From assembly GCF_015277855.1 (NCBI RefSeq), contig NZ_CP063812.1, positions 3,472,001 through 3,536,000 on the forward strand: a stretch of DNA of 64,000 bases, in the 5' to 3' direction. The stretch is from Microbacterium cremeum (lineage in GTDB: Bacteria; Actinomycetota; Actinomycetes; Actinomycetales; Microbacteriaceae). Below are positions 52,527 through 61,499 of the stretch, in pieces. Each line of letters begins with the position of its first letter. Within the stretch, counting starts at the first letter, position 1. The position numbers were made by a program, and so were the translations under genes. The notes under the pieces were generated by a model. The model made no database searches, was not told where the DNA came from, and saw only the letters and a list, made by a program, of their open reading frames with translations.

Positions 52527-53212
52527 TCGAGGTCGCGATCGCCGACGATCACTTCCTGGTGCGCGAAGGCACGCGGCAGCTGCTCGAGGCCTCGGGCGAG
52601 GTCCGCGTGGTGGCCTCCGTCGGCGACGGCGAGCAGCTGCTGGAGGCCGTGTCGCGCCTGTCTCCGGACGCCGCGGTGGTCGACATCCGGATGCCGCCTC
52701 ATCACCAGATGGAGGGGATCCATGTCGCGCGCACCATCCGCGCCGAGCATCCCGGCACGGGGGTGGTCGTCCTGTCGCAGCACGCGAACTCGCTGTATGC
52801 GCTCGAGCTCTTCCGCGACGGCACGCAGGGCCTGGCGTACCTGCTGAAGGATCGCGTCGGCGACCTGGACGAACTGCTCCGCGCACTGCGGGCGGTGATC
52901 ACGGGCGGCTCCGTCATCGACCCGATGGTCGTGGAGGCGCTGCTGAACCGCCAGACCTCGGCGTCGGATCGTGCACTCGCACAGCTGACGCCGCGCGAGC
53001 TCGAGGTGCTCGCCGCGATGTCGTCGGGCAGCTCGAACGCATCCATCGCGCGGTCGCTGTTCCTGTCGCAGTCGGCGGTCGAGAAGCACATCAACGCGAT
53101 CTTCGCGAAGCTGGGGCTGTCGGGCGCCGACGCCGAGACCCACCGCCGCGTGGCGGCGGTACTGGCGTTCCTGGGGAGCGGCGAGACGGACGACCGGCCC
53201 GCGACCGGCTGA
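52523..53212 (+). CDS. LuxR/NarL-family response regulator
   Basis: The 229-residue regulator has a receiver domain with ADDH near the N-terminus, the phospho-acceptor aspartate in AVVDIRMPP (about 55), the switch serine in VVVLSQHAN and the lysine in YLLKDRVGD. A GerE/LuxR helix-turn-helix follows (LTPRELEVLAAMSSGSSNASIARSLFLSQ, then SAVEKHINAIFAKLGL). It is coupled to the histidine kinase gene (ATGA). Likely targets include the divergent multicopper oxidase operon, but no binding site was identified. Confidence 0.95.
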   Translation: MIEVAIADDHFLVREGTRQLLEASGEVRVVASVGDGEQLLEAVSRLSPDAAVVDIRMPPHHQMEGIHVARTIRAEHPGTGVVVLSQHANSLYALELFRDGTQGLAYLLKDRVGDLDELLRALRAVITGGSVIDPMVVEALLNRQTSASDRALAQLTPRELEVLAAMSSGSSNASIARSLFLSQSAVEKHINAIFAKLGLSGADAETHRRVAAVLAFLGSGETDDRPATG

Positions 53213-53221
53213 GCGCGGGTC

Positions 53222-53794
53222 TCAGCGCGCGCGCCAGCACTCCTCGACGTGGTCGTCGACCATTCCGGTCGACTGCATCAGCGCGTACATCGTCGTCGAG
53301 CCGACGAAGCGGAAGCCGCGTGCCCGCAGCGCCTTGCTCATCGCGTCGGACTCCGGCGTCGTGGCCGGAACCTCGGCGAGCGCGCGCGGACGGCGGCCGG
53401 CGACCGGGGCGAACGACCACATCAGCTCGTCGAGCTCGCCCGGTGCCATCTCGACGACGAGCCGGGCATTGCCGATCGTGGCCAGGATCTTCGCGCGGTT
53501 GCGGATGATCCCGGCATCCGTCATCAATCGCTCGACGTCGGCATCGCCGAACCGGGCGACCGCCTCGGGGTCGAAACCCGCGAACACCTCGCGGAACCGC
53601 GGCCGCTTGCGGAGGATCGTGATCCACGACAGGCCCGCCTGGAACCCCTCGAGGCTCATCTTCTCGAACAGGGGCCGGTCGCCGTGCAGGGGCGTGCCCC
53701 ACTCGTCGTCGTGGTAGCGGCGGTACTCGGGGTCGTCGCCGACCCACGCGCAGCGCGCGACCTCGTCGGGACCGATGCGGACGTCCGTGCTCAT
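53222..53794 (-). CDS. tag: DNA-3-methyladenine glycosylase I
   Basis: The base-excision repair enzyme removes 3-methyladenine. The 190-residue protein has the Tag features CAWVGDDPEYRRYHDDEWGTPLHGD, LFEKMSLEGFQAGLSW, RNRAKILATIGNA and the C-terminal zinc-ligand region DDHVEECW. The ATG at 53794 is preceded at six bases by TAGGCT on the same strand, with no ribosome site, so the transcript is probably leaderless. It converges on the response regulator gene with only 9 bases between the stops. Confidence 0.95.
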   Translation of the reverse strand: MSTDVRIGPDEVARCAWVGDDPEYRRYHDDEWGTPLHGDRPLFEKMSLEGFQAGLSWITILRKRPRFREVFAGFDPEAVARFGDADVERLMTDAGIIRNRAKILATIGNARLVVEMAPGELDELMWSFAPVAGRRPRALAEVPATTPESDAMSKALRARGFRFVGSTTMYALMQSTGMVDDHVEECWRAR

Positions 53795-53800
53795 CGCGCC

Positions 53801-53806
53801 AGCCTA
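53801..53806 (-). promoter_or_regulatory. -10 box of leaderless tag gene
   Basis: On the minus strand TAGGCT ends six bases before the ATG at 53794, the same hexamer and spacing as for tryptophan 2,3-dioxygenase. Confidence 0.6.
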
Positions 53807-53973
53807 TGTGCGCCCGCCGACGTCGCAGCGATCCCCGTCGACCCCCGCTCCATCGCCCCCAACACTCCGGTTCGGGCTGGTGAACGGACGGCGTCTCGGT
53901 TCCGGATGCCGCGTGCGTCGCTTACCTTGGAATGTCGGGCCGGCTTCGGCCCGCACAGCTGGGAGGAACCGCC

Positions 53974-54375
53974 GTGAAGATCGTCGCCTCGTCGGATTGG
54001 CGCGATGCCATCCCGTTCGACACGCTCGTGCTCGTCGCCGATGTCGTGCCGGGCGACCCGACGCGCTGCTTCGCCTGCGGCGCCGACTCCGAGCCCCGCC
54101 CGCGCACCGAGCTGTGGGCCTACAAGCACCGTCATCCCAAGAACCACGACGGCTACGTGCGGTTCTACTGCGCCGAGCACCGGCCGGTCATCGAGCGCCG
54201 GCCCGCGGCATCCGTCGCCCCGCCGCGCGGCGGCACGCGCGCACCGCGCCCGGCCGCCGAGCGGCGGCCCGCGAAGCCCACGATCCCGGAGCGTCAGCGC
54301 GCGATGTGCCCGAACTGCTTCGTCGAGGTCTCGGCGACCGGCGAGTGCGGCATGTGCGGCTGGTCGGGCGACTGA
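53974..54375 (+). CDS. Small zinc-ribbon protein of unknown function
   Basis: The 133-residue protein has two cysteine clusters. CFACGAD with FYCAEH (about residues 31-65) and CPNCFVEV with CGMCGW (about 112-132) each look like a zinc ribbon. A Pro/Arg-rich linker separates them. The GTG at 53974 follows GGGAGGA, an excellent ribosome site; TACCTT at 53923-53928 could be the -10 box. A role in nucleic-acid or protein binding is possible but cannot be specified. Confidence 0.8.
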   Translation: MKIVASSDWRDAIPFDTLVLVADVVPGDPTRCFACGADSEPRPRTELWAYKHRHPKNHDGYVRFYCAEHRPVIERRPAASVAPPRGGTRAPRPAAERRPAKPTIPERQRAMCPNCFVEVSATGECGMCGWSGD

Positions 54376-54446
54376 CCCGGGGCCTGCAGGCTGAGCCGGC
54401 GCGCCGCGGGCAGAGGTAAGGGGACCGCGTCCCCAGAACGCGATCC

Positions 54447-54513
54447 CCCGTGAAGACCCTCCCACCGCGCGCGAAGCCCGATGGCGCGGCTGTCGGGAGG
54501 AGCCTTCACAGGG
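54447..54513. terminator. Imperfect inverted repeat between convergent genes
   Basis: CCCGTGAAGACCCTCCC (54447-54463) pairs with GGGAGGAGCCTTCACAGGG (54495-54513), with mismatches and an inner CGCGC/GCGCG match. It lies between the zinc-ribbon and acyl-CoA oxidase stops. Without a T-tract it is either a bidirectional terminator or another palindromic repeat unit. Confidence 0.45.
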
Positions 54514-54571
54514 ATGTGTCCGCTGTGTCGCGGTTCCTGACAGACCGCCGCGATTCGTTACCTTTTCGTGA

Positions 54572-56683
54572 TCAGGCGCCCTGCTTCTTCTTGAGCGACT
54601 TCTCGGAGACCGGGGCGTCGCCCGACGCCGCGAGCGCGCGGTAGTACTCGCGGGCCTCGTCCTGGCGCTGCCGCTCGGCGCCCGAGGCGATGGGGGCGCG
54701 CACGTGCTCGGGCTCGAAGCCGTAGGCGTCGACGAGGTCCTGCGCGTGCGGGTGGAGCCGCGCGCACAGGCGGTCGATGTAGCGGGAGACGGATGCCGCG
54801 CGCTGGGTCGAGAGACGCCCGTTGATGAGGTACCACGCGAGGTGCTTCTCGATCAGATGCAGGCCGAACAGGTCGCGCAGCCACGTCAGCACGCGCCGGG
54901 TGCCCTCGTCGGCGATGTGGTTCACGCCATCGGTGAACGCCTCCCACTGCAGCAGCTCGCCGTGCGCACGGGCGGCCTCGATGAGCTCGGCCTGGTGGGT
55001 GTTGAACAGCGCCGCCGCCTCGGCGGGGGACAGCTTCGAGGCGGGGCGCAGTGCCGCCGCGACATCCGCCACCATCTGCTCCACGCGACCCGCGAGCAGC
55101 TCGTGCTGCTGCTCCTCGCGCAGGCCCAGCTCCACGGAGCGGGCGGTCGAGCCGAGATCGGCGACGGCCTGCCCGAGCTGACGCAGGCCGGCGCCGTGGA
55201 ACAGCTTGCCCGCGGTCTGGCCGACGGCGTAGCGGGCGAGGGCCGCGGCATCCTTCCCCTTGAACTGCTTGGCGAAGTCCGACAGCAGCCGCTTGCCGAC
55301 GAGCTGCAGCAGCACGTTGTTGTCGCCTTCGAAGGTGACGTAGACGTCGAGGTCCTGGTGGAGCCCCACCATGCGGTTCTCGGCGAGGAAGCCCGAACCG
55401 CCGCACGCCTCGCGCGCCTCCTGGATCGTCGCGAGGGCGTTCCAGGTGCTGAGGGGCTTGAGCGCCGCGGCGAGCGTCTCGAGGTCCTCGCGCTCGTCGG
55501 GGGTGTCGGCGCGGCCCGAGAACACGCCGTCGAACTTCTTCAGCAGCTCATCGTGGCTGAAGAACTGGGCGTAGTTCTGCGCGAGGAGGGGCAGGAGGCG
55601 CCGCTGGTGCTTGCCGTAGTCGAGCAGCACGACCTCTTCGGTGCCCGCGCCCGAATCGAACTGGCGGCGCTGGTTCGCATACGTGAGCGCGATGTGCAGG
55701 GCCAGCGCGGTGCCGGTGGTCGAGGCGCCGTCGAGCGACACCCGCCCCTGCACCAGCGCGCCGAGCATCGTGAAGAAGCGTCGGCCCGGGCTTGCGATGT
55801 CGCTGGTGTACGAGCCGTCGGCGGCGACCTGGCCGTAACGGTCGAGCAGGTTGAACCGCGGCACGCGCACGTGGTCGAACGCGAGCCGGCCGTTGTCGAT
55901 GCCGTTGAGGCCGCCCTTGACGCCGTCGTCCTCGCTGACGATGCCGGGCAGCATGGCGCCCTCGTCGTCGCGGATCGGCACGAAGAAGCAGTGCACGCCG
56001 TAGTTGACCCCGCCCGTGATGAGCTGCGCGAACACCGTGGCCGCCTTGCCGTGCAGTGCCGCGTTGCCCAGGTAGTCCTTGTACGCGCCGCGGAACGGCG
56101 TGTGGATGACGAACTCCTCGGTGTCGGGGTCGTAGGTCGCGGTCGTGCCGATGGCGGCGACATCCGATCCGTGTCCGGTCTCGGTCATCGCGAACGCGCC
56201 GGGAAGGCTCAGGTCGATGACCGCCTCCAGCCACTTCTCGTGGTGCTTCTCGGTGCCGAGCTGGAAGATCGCCGACCCGAACAGCCCCCACTGGACGCCG
56301 GACTTGATCTGCAGGCTGGGGTCGGCGAGCACGAGCTCCTGGAACCCTGCGAGGTTGGCGCCGTTGTCGTTCTTCCCGCCGTACGCCTCGGGCATCGCAC
56401 GGCGCGATCCGCCGTGCTCGACGAGCAGGTGCAGCTGGGTGAGCACGCGCTCGCGGTGCTCAGGCATGGGCTGGCCCTCGATGCGCCAGAACGCGGGGTC
56501 CTTGATCATCTCGCGCGCCTCGCGGCGGGTCTCGGCCCACGTGCCGAGGAGCAGATCGGTGACCGCGGCCACATCGATGCGCGGCTCGGCCGCCTCCTCC
56601 GCGGTGTGCGGTGCGGTCGGGGCGCCGCCGGCGGGCGTGCGCTTGTGGACTGCGGGCTTCTTCGTGCGGACGGCGTCGGCCAT
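54572..56683 (-). CDS. Acyl-CoA oxidase / dehydrogenase family flavoprotein
   Basis: The 703-residue protein belongs to the long acyl-CoA oxidase branch. It has AMTETGHGSDVAAIGTTATYD in the flavin/substrate loop, FFVPIRDDEGAMLPGI, GGLNGIDNGRLAFDHVRVPR, the helix with ANQRRQFDSG, and EACGGSGFLAENRM followed by the DLDVYVTFEGDNNVLLQ block with the base region. It oxidises acyl-CoA to trans-2-enoyl-CoA for beta-oxidation. The ATG at 56683 is chosen because AGAGG lies 8 bases upstream; another ATG two codons earlier is too close to it. The C-terminus ends KKKQGA. Confidence 0.93.
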   Translation of the reverse strand: MADAVRTKKPAVHKRTPAGGAPTAPHTAEEAAEPRIDVAAVTDLLLGTWAETRREAREMIKDPAFWRIEGQPMPEHRERVLTQLHLLVEHGGSRRAMPEAYGGKNDNGANLAGFQELVLADPSLQIKSGVQWGLFGSAIFQLGTEKHHEKWLEAVIDLSLPGAFAMTETGHGSDVAAIGTTATYDPDTEEFVIHTPFRGAYKDYLGNAALHGKAATVFAQLITGGVNYGVHCFFVPIRDDEGAMLPGIVSEDDGVKGGLNGIDNGRLAFDHVRVPRFNLLDRYGQVAADGSYTSDIASPGRRFFTMLGALVQGRVSLDGASTTGTALALHIALTYANQRRQFDSGAGTEEVVLLDYGKHQRRLLPLLAQNYAQFFSHDELLKKFDGVFSGRADTPDEREDLETLAAALKPLSTWNALATIQEAREACGGSGFLAENRMVGLHQDLDVYVTFEGDNNVLLQLVGKRLLSDFAKQFKGKDAAALARYAVGQTAGKLFHGAGLRQLGQAVADLGSTARSVELGLREEQQHELLAGRVEQMVADVAAALRPASKLSPAEAAALFNTHQAELIEAARAHGELLQWEAFTDGVNHIADEGTRRVLTWLRDLFGLHLIEKHLAWYLINGRLSTQRAASVSRYIDRLCARLHPHAQDLVDAYGFEPEHVRAPIASGAERQRQDEAREYYRALAASGDAPVSEKSLKKKQGA

Positions 56684-56878
56684 GTGCATCACCTCTCGGG
56701 TGCGACGGATGGGGTGCAAACTCCCTTCGACCGTAGAACTCCCACAACCTGGCCTCAAAGCGTCTGGTGGATACCCACAAGGTGCGGGGGTGGCGTCGGG
56801 CCGTCGGGTTGTGCGAGACGCACAGCCCGGCGCGCGACGCCTCCCCGTGGGGCCGCTGCGGGTGTCGGAGGTGCGGCG

Positions 56879-56884
56879 CACAAT
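56879..56884 (+). promoter_or_regulatory. -10 box of leaderless GNAT-GH16-like gene
   Basis: CACAAT ends six bases before the ATG at 56891, matching the spacing of the other leaderless promoters here. Confidence 0.5.
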
Positions 56885-56890
56885 GGAGCG

Positions 56891-58162
56891 ATGGACGGAA
56901 CCCTGACGCTCGCGCCGTGGGGTCCGGGAGACCTTCCCCTGCTGCAGCGTGCCAACACGCCGGAGATGACGGCCCAGCTGGGCGGGCCCGAGACGGCGGC
57001 GCAGCTCGAGGAGCGGCACGACCGGTATCTGCGCCTGATGGCGGCGGGCGAGGCGGCCATGTTCCGCATCGAGCTCGACGGCACGCCGGTGGGCGGCATC
57101 GGCTACTGGCAGGTCGAGCACGACGGCACTCCGGCCTGGGAGACCGGGTGGAACGTCTTGCCCGAGTGGCAGGGCCGGGGCATCGCGCGCCAGGCGCTGC
57201 GCCTGCTCATCCGCGCCGTCGCCGAGCGCGGCGATCGCGACCTGCTCGTCGCATACCCCGGCGTCGGCAATGCGGCATCGAACGCCCTGTGCCGCAGCGC
57301 CGGGTTCGAGCACCGCGGATCGGCCACCGCACCGTGGCGCGGCGGCGCGCTGACCTTCAACATCTGGGTGCTCGACATGTCACCCCTCGACCTGTCCGCC
57401 CGGGTGGCCGACGTCGACGAGACGTTCACCGCTCCCGGGCTCGACCAGACGCGCTGGTGGCCGTACTACACACCTCACTGGGCGTCACGGGACGCCTCGG
57501 CCGCCCGCGTGCGGACCGGCCCGCGCGGCCTGGAACTGTCGATCGAGGACGACACCGCCCCCTGGGCTCCCGACCTCGACGGCGAGTTGCGCGTGTCGCA
57601 CCTGCAGACCGGGCAGTTCTCAGGACCTGTCGGCAGCGGCATCGGACAGCACCGCTTCCGCGAGGGTCTGGTCGTGCGCGAGGAGCAGCCGGAGCGCCGG
57701 CTGTGGCTCGTGCACCACGGCGTCATCGAGGTGCGGCTGGCCGCCATCCGCCACCCCGACGCGATGGTCGCGTTCTGGCCGATCGGGTTCGAGGACCGCC
57801 CCGACGACTGCGGCGAACTGTGCATCGCCGAGATCTTCGGTCGCGACCTCGACGACGAGGGCGGCTGGGTCGGCGTCGGCGTCAAGCCGCAGAACGACCC
57901 TCGACTGCACGAGGACTTCGAGAAGATCCGCGTCGACGGCGACCTCACCGACTTCCACGACTATGCGGTCGAGTGGACCGCCGAACGCGTGCGCTTCTTC
58001 GTCGACGGCCGCTGGGTCAAGACCGTCGCCCAGCGCCTGGACTACCCGGTGCAGTTCATGCTCGACGTCTACGAGTTCCCCCGCGCGGACGGCAGTCGCG
58101 ACACCGACGCCCTCCCCCACACGCTGCGGGTACAGCGCGTGCGCTCCTTCCCCGCAGCATGA
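56891..58162 (+). CDS. GNAT acetyltransferase fused to GH16-like domain
   Basis: The 423-residue product joins two domains in one frame. Residues 1-160 are a GNAT fold (GGIGYWQVEHDG, WNVLPEWQGRGIARQALRLLI as the acetyl-CoA loop, NAASNALCRSAGFEHRGS). Residues about 165-423 look like a glycoside hydrolase family 16 jelly roll (TRWWPYYTPHWASRDASAARV, DFHDYAVEWTAERVRFFVDGRWVKT, YPVQFMLDVYEFP). The GH16 catalytic motif ExDxxE appears as ELCIAEIFG, so both glutamates remain but the central Asp is Cys. It could still bind a beta-glucan or similar polymer. An internal ATG at the junction (SPLDLS) may mark an ancient gene fusion. Confidence 0.83.
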   Translation: MDGTLTLAPWGPGDLPLLQRANTPEMTAQLGGPETAAQLEERHDRYLRLMAAGEAAMFRIELDGTPVGGIGYWQVEHDGTPAWETGWNVLPEWQGRGIARQALRLLIRAVAERGDRDLLVAYPGVGNAASNALCRSAGFEHRGSATAPWRGGALTFNIWVLDMSPLDLSARVADVDETFTAPGLDQTRWWPYYTPHWASRDASAARVRTGPRGLELSIEDDTAPWAPDLDGELRVSHLQTGQFSGPVGSGIGQHRFREGLVVREEQPERRLWLVHHGVIEVRLAAIRHPDAMVAFWPIGFEDRPDDCGELCIAEIFGRDLDDEGGWVGVGVKPQNDPRLHEDFEKIRVDGDLTDFHDYAVEWTAERVRFFVDGRWVKTVAQRLDYPVQFMLDVYEFPRADGSRDTDALPHTLRVQRVRSFPAA

Positions 58163-58178
58163 CCGCGCGCACCGGCGG

Positions 58179-59867
58179 CTAGAACAGCCCGACGATCCGC
58201 CCGTCCTCGGTGACGTCGATCGTGGTCGCGGCCGGCACCGCCGGCAGCCCCGGCATCGTCATGATGTCGCCGCAGACCATCACCACGAACCGGGCGCCGG
58301 CGGCGAGGCGCACCTCGCGGATGTCGACCACGTGGCCGGTCGGCGCACCGCGCAGCCGCGGGTCGGTCGAGAACGAGTACTGGGTCTTGGCGACGCACAC
58401 CGGGTACGCGCCGTAGCCCTCGTTCTGCAGGCGCCGGATCTGCGCGCGCACCGCCGTCGAGGCCGTGACCTCGGATGCTCCGTAGATGCGGGTCGCGATC
58501 GCCGTCATCTTCTGCCACAGGGTGGCGTCGTCGGGGTAGGTGAAGCGAAGTCCGGATGCCGAGTCCGCCGCGGGCTCCGCGCACAGGCGCACGACCGCAC
58601 GGGCGAGATCCTCGGCTCCGGCGCCGCCCTCGGCGAAGTGCCGCGCGACGACCGCCTCCGCCCCCGCGGCCTCGACGATCGCGACGAGCGCCGCGGTCTC
58701 GGCATCCGTGTCTTCCGCACGATGGTTGATGGCGACGACGGCGGGAATGCCGAACGTCTCGCGCACCGTCTCGAGGTGACGGCGCAGGTTGGCGGCGCCG
58801 AGCTCGACCGCCGCGACATCCTCACGGGCGAGGTCTGCCACCTCGACGCCGCCGTGGTACTTCAGCGCCCGCACCGTCGCGACGATCACGGCGGCGTCCG
58901 GACGCAGACCTGTCGACCGGCACAGGATGTCGACGAACTTCTCGGCGCCGAGGTCGGCGCCGAAGCCCGCTTCGGTCACGACGTAGTCGGCCAGCCGGAG
59001 CGCGGCATCCGTCGCGATGAACGAGTTGCAGCCGTGTGCGATGTTGGCGAACGGGCCGCCGTGCACGAACGCCGGCGTGTGCTCGAGGGTCTGCACGAGG
59101 TTCGGCGCGAGGGCGTCGCGCAGGAGCGCGGCCATCGCGCCGTGCGCGTGGAGGTCGCGCGCCCGGATCGCCGCGCGGTCGCGCGTGTATCCGACGACGA
59201 TGTCGCCGAGGCGCTCCTTGAGGTCGGCGAGATCCGTCGCGAGGCAGAAGATCGCCATGACCTCGGACGCCACCACGATGTCGAACCCGCTCTCGCGCGG
59301 GTATCCGTTCGACGGGCCGCCGAGGCCCACGACCGTGTCGCGCAAGGCCCGGTCGTTGACGTCGAGCACGCGCCGCCAGGTCACGCGCCGCACATCGATG
59401 CCGAGCTCGTTGCCGTGATGGATGTGGTTGTCGATCAGCGCCGCGAGCAGATTGGTGGCCACGGCGATCGCCGGGAAGTCGCCCGTGAAGTGGAGGTTGA
59501 TGTCTTCCATCGGCACGACCTGCGCGTAGCCGCCGCCCGCCGCGCCGCCCTTCATGCCGAACACCGGCCCGAGCGCCGGCTCGCGCAGGCAGATCATGGC
59601 GCGCTCACCGATGCGGGTCAGCGCGTCGCCGAGCCCCACCGTCGTCGTGGTCTTGCCCTCGCCCGCGGGTGTGGGCGAGACCGCCGTCACCAGCACGAGG
59701 CGCCCGCGCGGGCGCTCGCGCAGCGTGCGCACATGCGCCAGCGAGACCTTGGCCTTGTAGCGCCCGTACGGCTCGAGGGCGTCGTCCGGAATGCCGAGGC
59801 TCTCGGCGATCCGGGTGATCGGCCGCAGTTCGGCCCGCTGTGCGATCTCGATGTTGCTCGCGGTCAC
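58179..59867 (-). CDS. fhs: Formate-tetrahydrofolate ligase
   Basis: The enzyme makes 10-formyl-THF from formate, THF and ATP. The protein of 562 residues has the normal length and carries [19 protein letters not shown] (P-loop), [36 protein letters not shown] and [13 protein letters not shown], all diagnostic. GTG codons at 59873 and 59867 are both possible starts; the second is preferred because GGGGAG lies five bases upstream of it and would overlap the first. TAGGCT at 59907-59912 (minus strand) is a likely -10 box. Confidence 0.96.
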   Translation of the reverse strand: MTASNIEIAQRAELRPITRIAESLGIPDDALEPYGRYKAKVSLAHVRTLRERPRGRLVLVTAVSPTPAGEGKTTTTVGLGDALTRIGERAMICLREPALGPVFGMKGGAAGGGYAQVVPMEDINLHFTGDFPAIAVATNLLAALIDNHIHHGNELGIDVRRVTWRRVLDVNDRALRDTVVGLGGPSNGYPRESGFDIVVASEVMAIFCLATDLADLKERLGDIVVGYTRDRAAIRARDLHAHGAMAALLRDALAPNLVQTLEHTPAFVHGGPFANIAHGCNSFIATDAALRLADYVVTEAGFGADLGAEKFVDILCRSTGLRPDAAVIVATVRALKYHGGVEVADLAREDVAAVELGAANLRRHLETVRETFGIPAVVAINHRAEDTDAETAALVAIVEAAGAEAVVARHFAEGGAGAEDLARAVVRLCAEPAADSASGLRFTYPDDATLWQKMTAIATRIYGASEVTASTAVRAQIRRLQNEGYGAYPVCVAKTQYSFSTDPRLRGAPTGHVVDIREVRLAAGARFVVMVCGDIMTMPGLPAVPAATTIDVTEDGRIVGLF

Positions 59868-59964
59868 GTCCACTCCCCGTCGCGGGCTCCGTCGCCCGCA
59901 TCGGCCAGCCTAGGACCGTTGCCACCGCACGGCGGAACACCGCGCGGCCGCGACGGCGGGAGCG

Positions 59965-61350
59965 TCAGGCTCCGCGCAGACGCTCCGCGAGGTAGGACTT
60001 GAGGCCCTCGAGCGGCACGCGCTCCTGGCCCATGGTGTCGCGGTCGCGCACGGTGACGGCGCGGTCCTCGAGCGAGTCGAAGTCGACGGTGACGCAGAAC
60101 GGCGTGCCGATCTCGTCCTGGCGGCGGTAGCGGCGGCCGATGGCGCCCGCGTCGTCGAAGTCGATGTTCCACTCGCCGCGGAGGTCTTCGGCCACCTCGC
60201 GCGCGATCGGAGACAGCTGCTCGTTGCGCGAGAGCGGCAGGATCGCGGCCTTGACCGGCGCCAGGCGCGGGTCGAGCTTGAGCACCGTGCGGGTGTCGGT
60301 GCCGCCCTTCGCGTTCGGCGCCTCCTCCTCGTGGTACGCGTCGACGAGGAACGCCATCATGCTGCGGGTGAGGCCGAACGACGGTTCGATCACGTACGGG
60401 ATGTACTTCTCGCCCGACGCCTGATCGAAGTACGACAGCGACTGCCCCGACGCCTCGGTGTGGCTGCCGAGGTCGTAGTCGGTGCGGTTGGCGACGCCCA
60501 TGAGCTCGCCCCACTCCTTGCCGGGGAATCCGAAGCGGTACTCGACGTCGATGGTGCCGGCTGAGTAGTGCGCGCGCTCGTCCTCGGGCACGTCGAACCG
60601 GCGCATGTTCGCCGGGTCGATGCCCAGGTCGGTGAACCAGTTCCAGCACTCCTCCACCCAGTGCTCGAACCAGTGCTGCGCCTCGGCCGGCGGCGTGAAG
60701 AACTCGATCTCCATCTGCTCGAACTCGCGCGTGCGGAAGATGAAGTTGCCCGGCGTGATCTCGTTGCGGAAGGCCTTGCCCACCTGGCCGATGCCGAACG
60801 GCGGCTTCTTGCGGCTGGCGGTGAGCACGTTCGAGAAGTTCACGAAGATGCCCTGAGCGGTCTCGGGGCGCAGGTAGTGCAGGCCCGATTCGTCGTCGAC
60901 GACGCCGAGGTAGGTCTTCACCAGACCCGAGAACGCCTTGGGCTCGGTGTACTGCCCCTTCGTGCCGCAGTTGGGGCACGGGATGTCGGCGAGGCCGTTC
61001 TCGGCCTTGCGGCCCTTGCGCGCCTCGAAGTCCTCGATGAGATTGTCGGCGCGGAACCGCTTGTGGCACTGCAGGCACTCGACGAGGGGGTCGGTGAACG
61101 TGTCGACGTGACCGGATGCCTCCCACACGCGCTTGGGCAGGATCACCGACGAGTCGAGCCCGACCATGTCGCCCCGGCCGCGCACGAACGTCTGCCACCA
61201 CTGCCGGCGGATGTTCTCCTTGAGCTCGGTGCCGAGCGGGCCGTAGTCCCACGCCGACCGGGATCCGCCGTAGATCTCACCGGCCTGGAACACGAACCCG
61301 CGGTGGCGGGCGAGGGCGATGACTTTGTCGAGGCGGGACTGTTCGGCCAC
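59965..61350 (-). CDS. glyS: Glycyl-tRNA synthetase (dimeric type)
   Basis: The class II synthetase charges tRNA-Gly. The 461-residue protein is the alpha2 type. It has the N-terminal [18 protein letters not shown] block, [19 protein letters not shown], a CxxC pair set ([16 protein letters not shown]), motif 2 ([28 protein letters not shown]), [15 protein letters not shown] and a C-terminal anticodon-binding domain with [16 protein letters not shown]. The GTG at 61350 has GGAG six bases upstream. TAGAAT at 61457-61462 (minus strand) could be the promoter, leaving a leader of about 100 bases without an obvious T-box. Confidence 0.96.
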   Translation of the reverse strand: MAEQSRLDKVIALARHRGFVFQAGEIYGGSRSAWDYGPLGTELKENIRRQWWQTFVRGRGDMVGLDSSVILPKRVWEASGHVDTFTDPLVECLQCHKRFRADNLIEDFEARKGRKAENGLADIPCPNCGTKGQYTEPKAFSGLVKTYLGVVDDESGLHYLRPETAQGIFVNFSNVLTASRKKPPFGIGQVGKAFRNEITPGNFIFRTREFEQMEIEFFTPPAEAQHWFEHWVEECWNWFTDLGIDPANMRRFDVPEDERAHYSAGTIDVEYRFGFPGKEWGELMGVANRTDYDLGSHTEASGQSLSYFDQASGEKYIPYVIEPSFGLTRSMMAFLVDAYHEEEAPNAKGGTDTRTVLKLDPRLAPVKAAILPLSRNEQLSPIAREVAEDLRGEWNIDFDDAGAIGRRYRRQDEIGTPFCVTVDFDSLEDRAVTVRDRDTMGQERVPLEGLKSYLAERLRGA

Positions 61351-61499
61351 GGTGGCTCCAATGGTCGGGAAGGGGGTGCACGAAGGCGCAGGACGATCAC
61401 GACGCGCTCGCAGGGCGAGCACTCGGTCCGGCGGCCGCAGACCGCGGCATCCGTCGATTCTATCGGCGTCGGGCACGCCGCCCGGGCGCCGGAGATCGC

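Noticed and set aside
61351..61462. T-box riboswitch in the glycyl-tRNA synthetase leader
   Set aside because: No specifier-loop or TGG antiterminator pattern was visible in the roughly 110-base leader.
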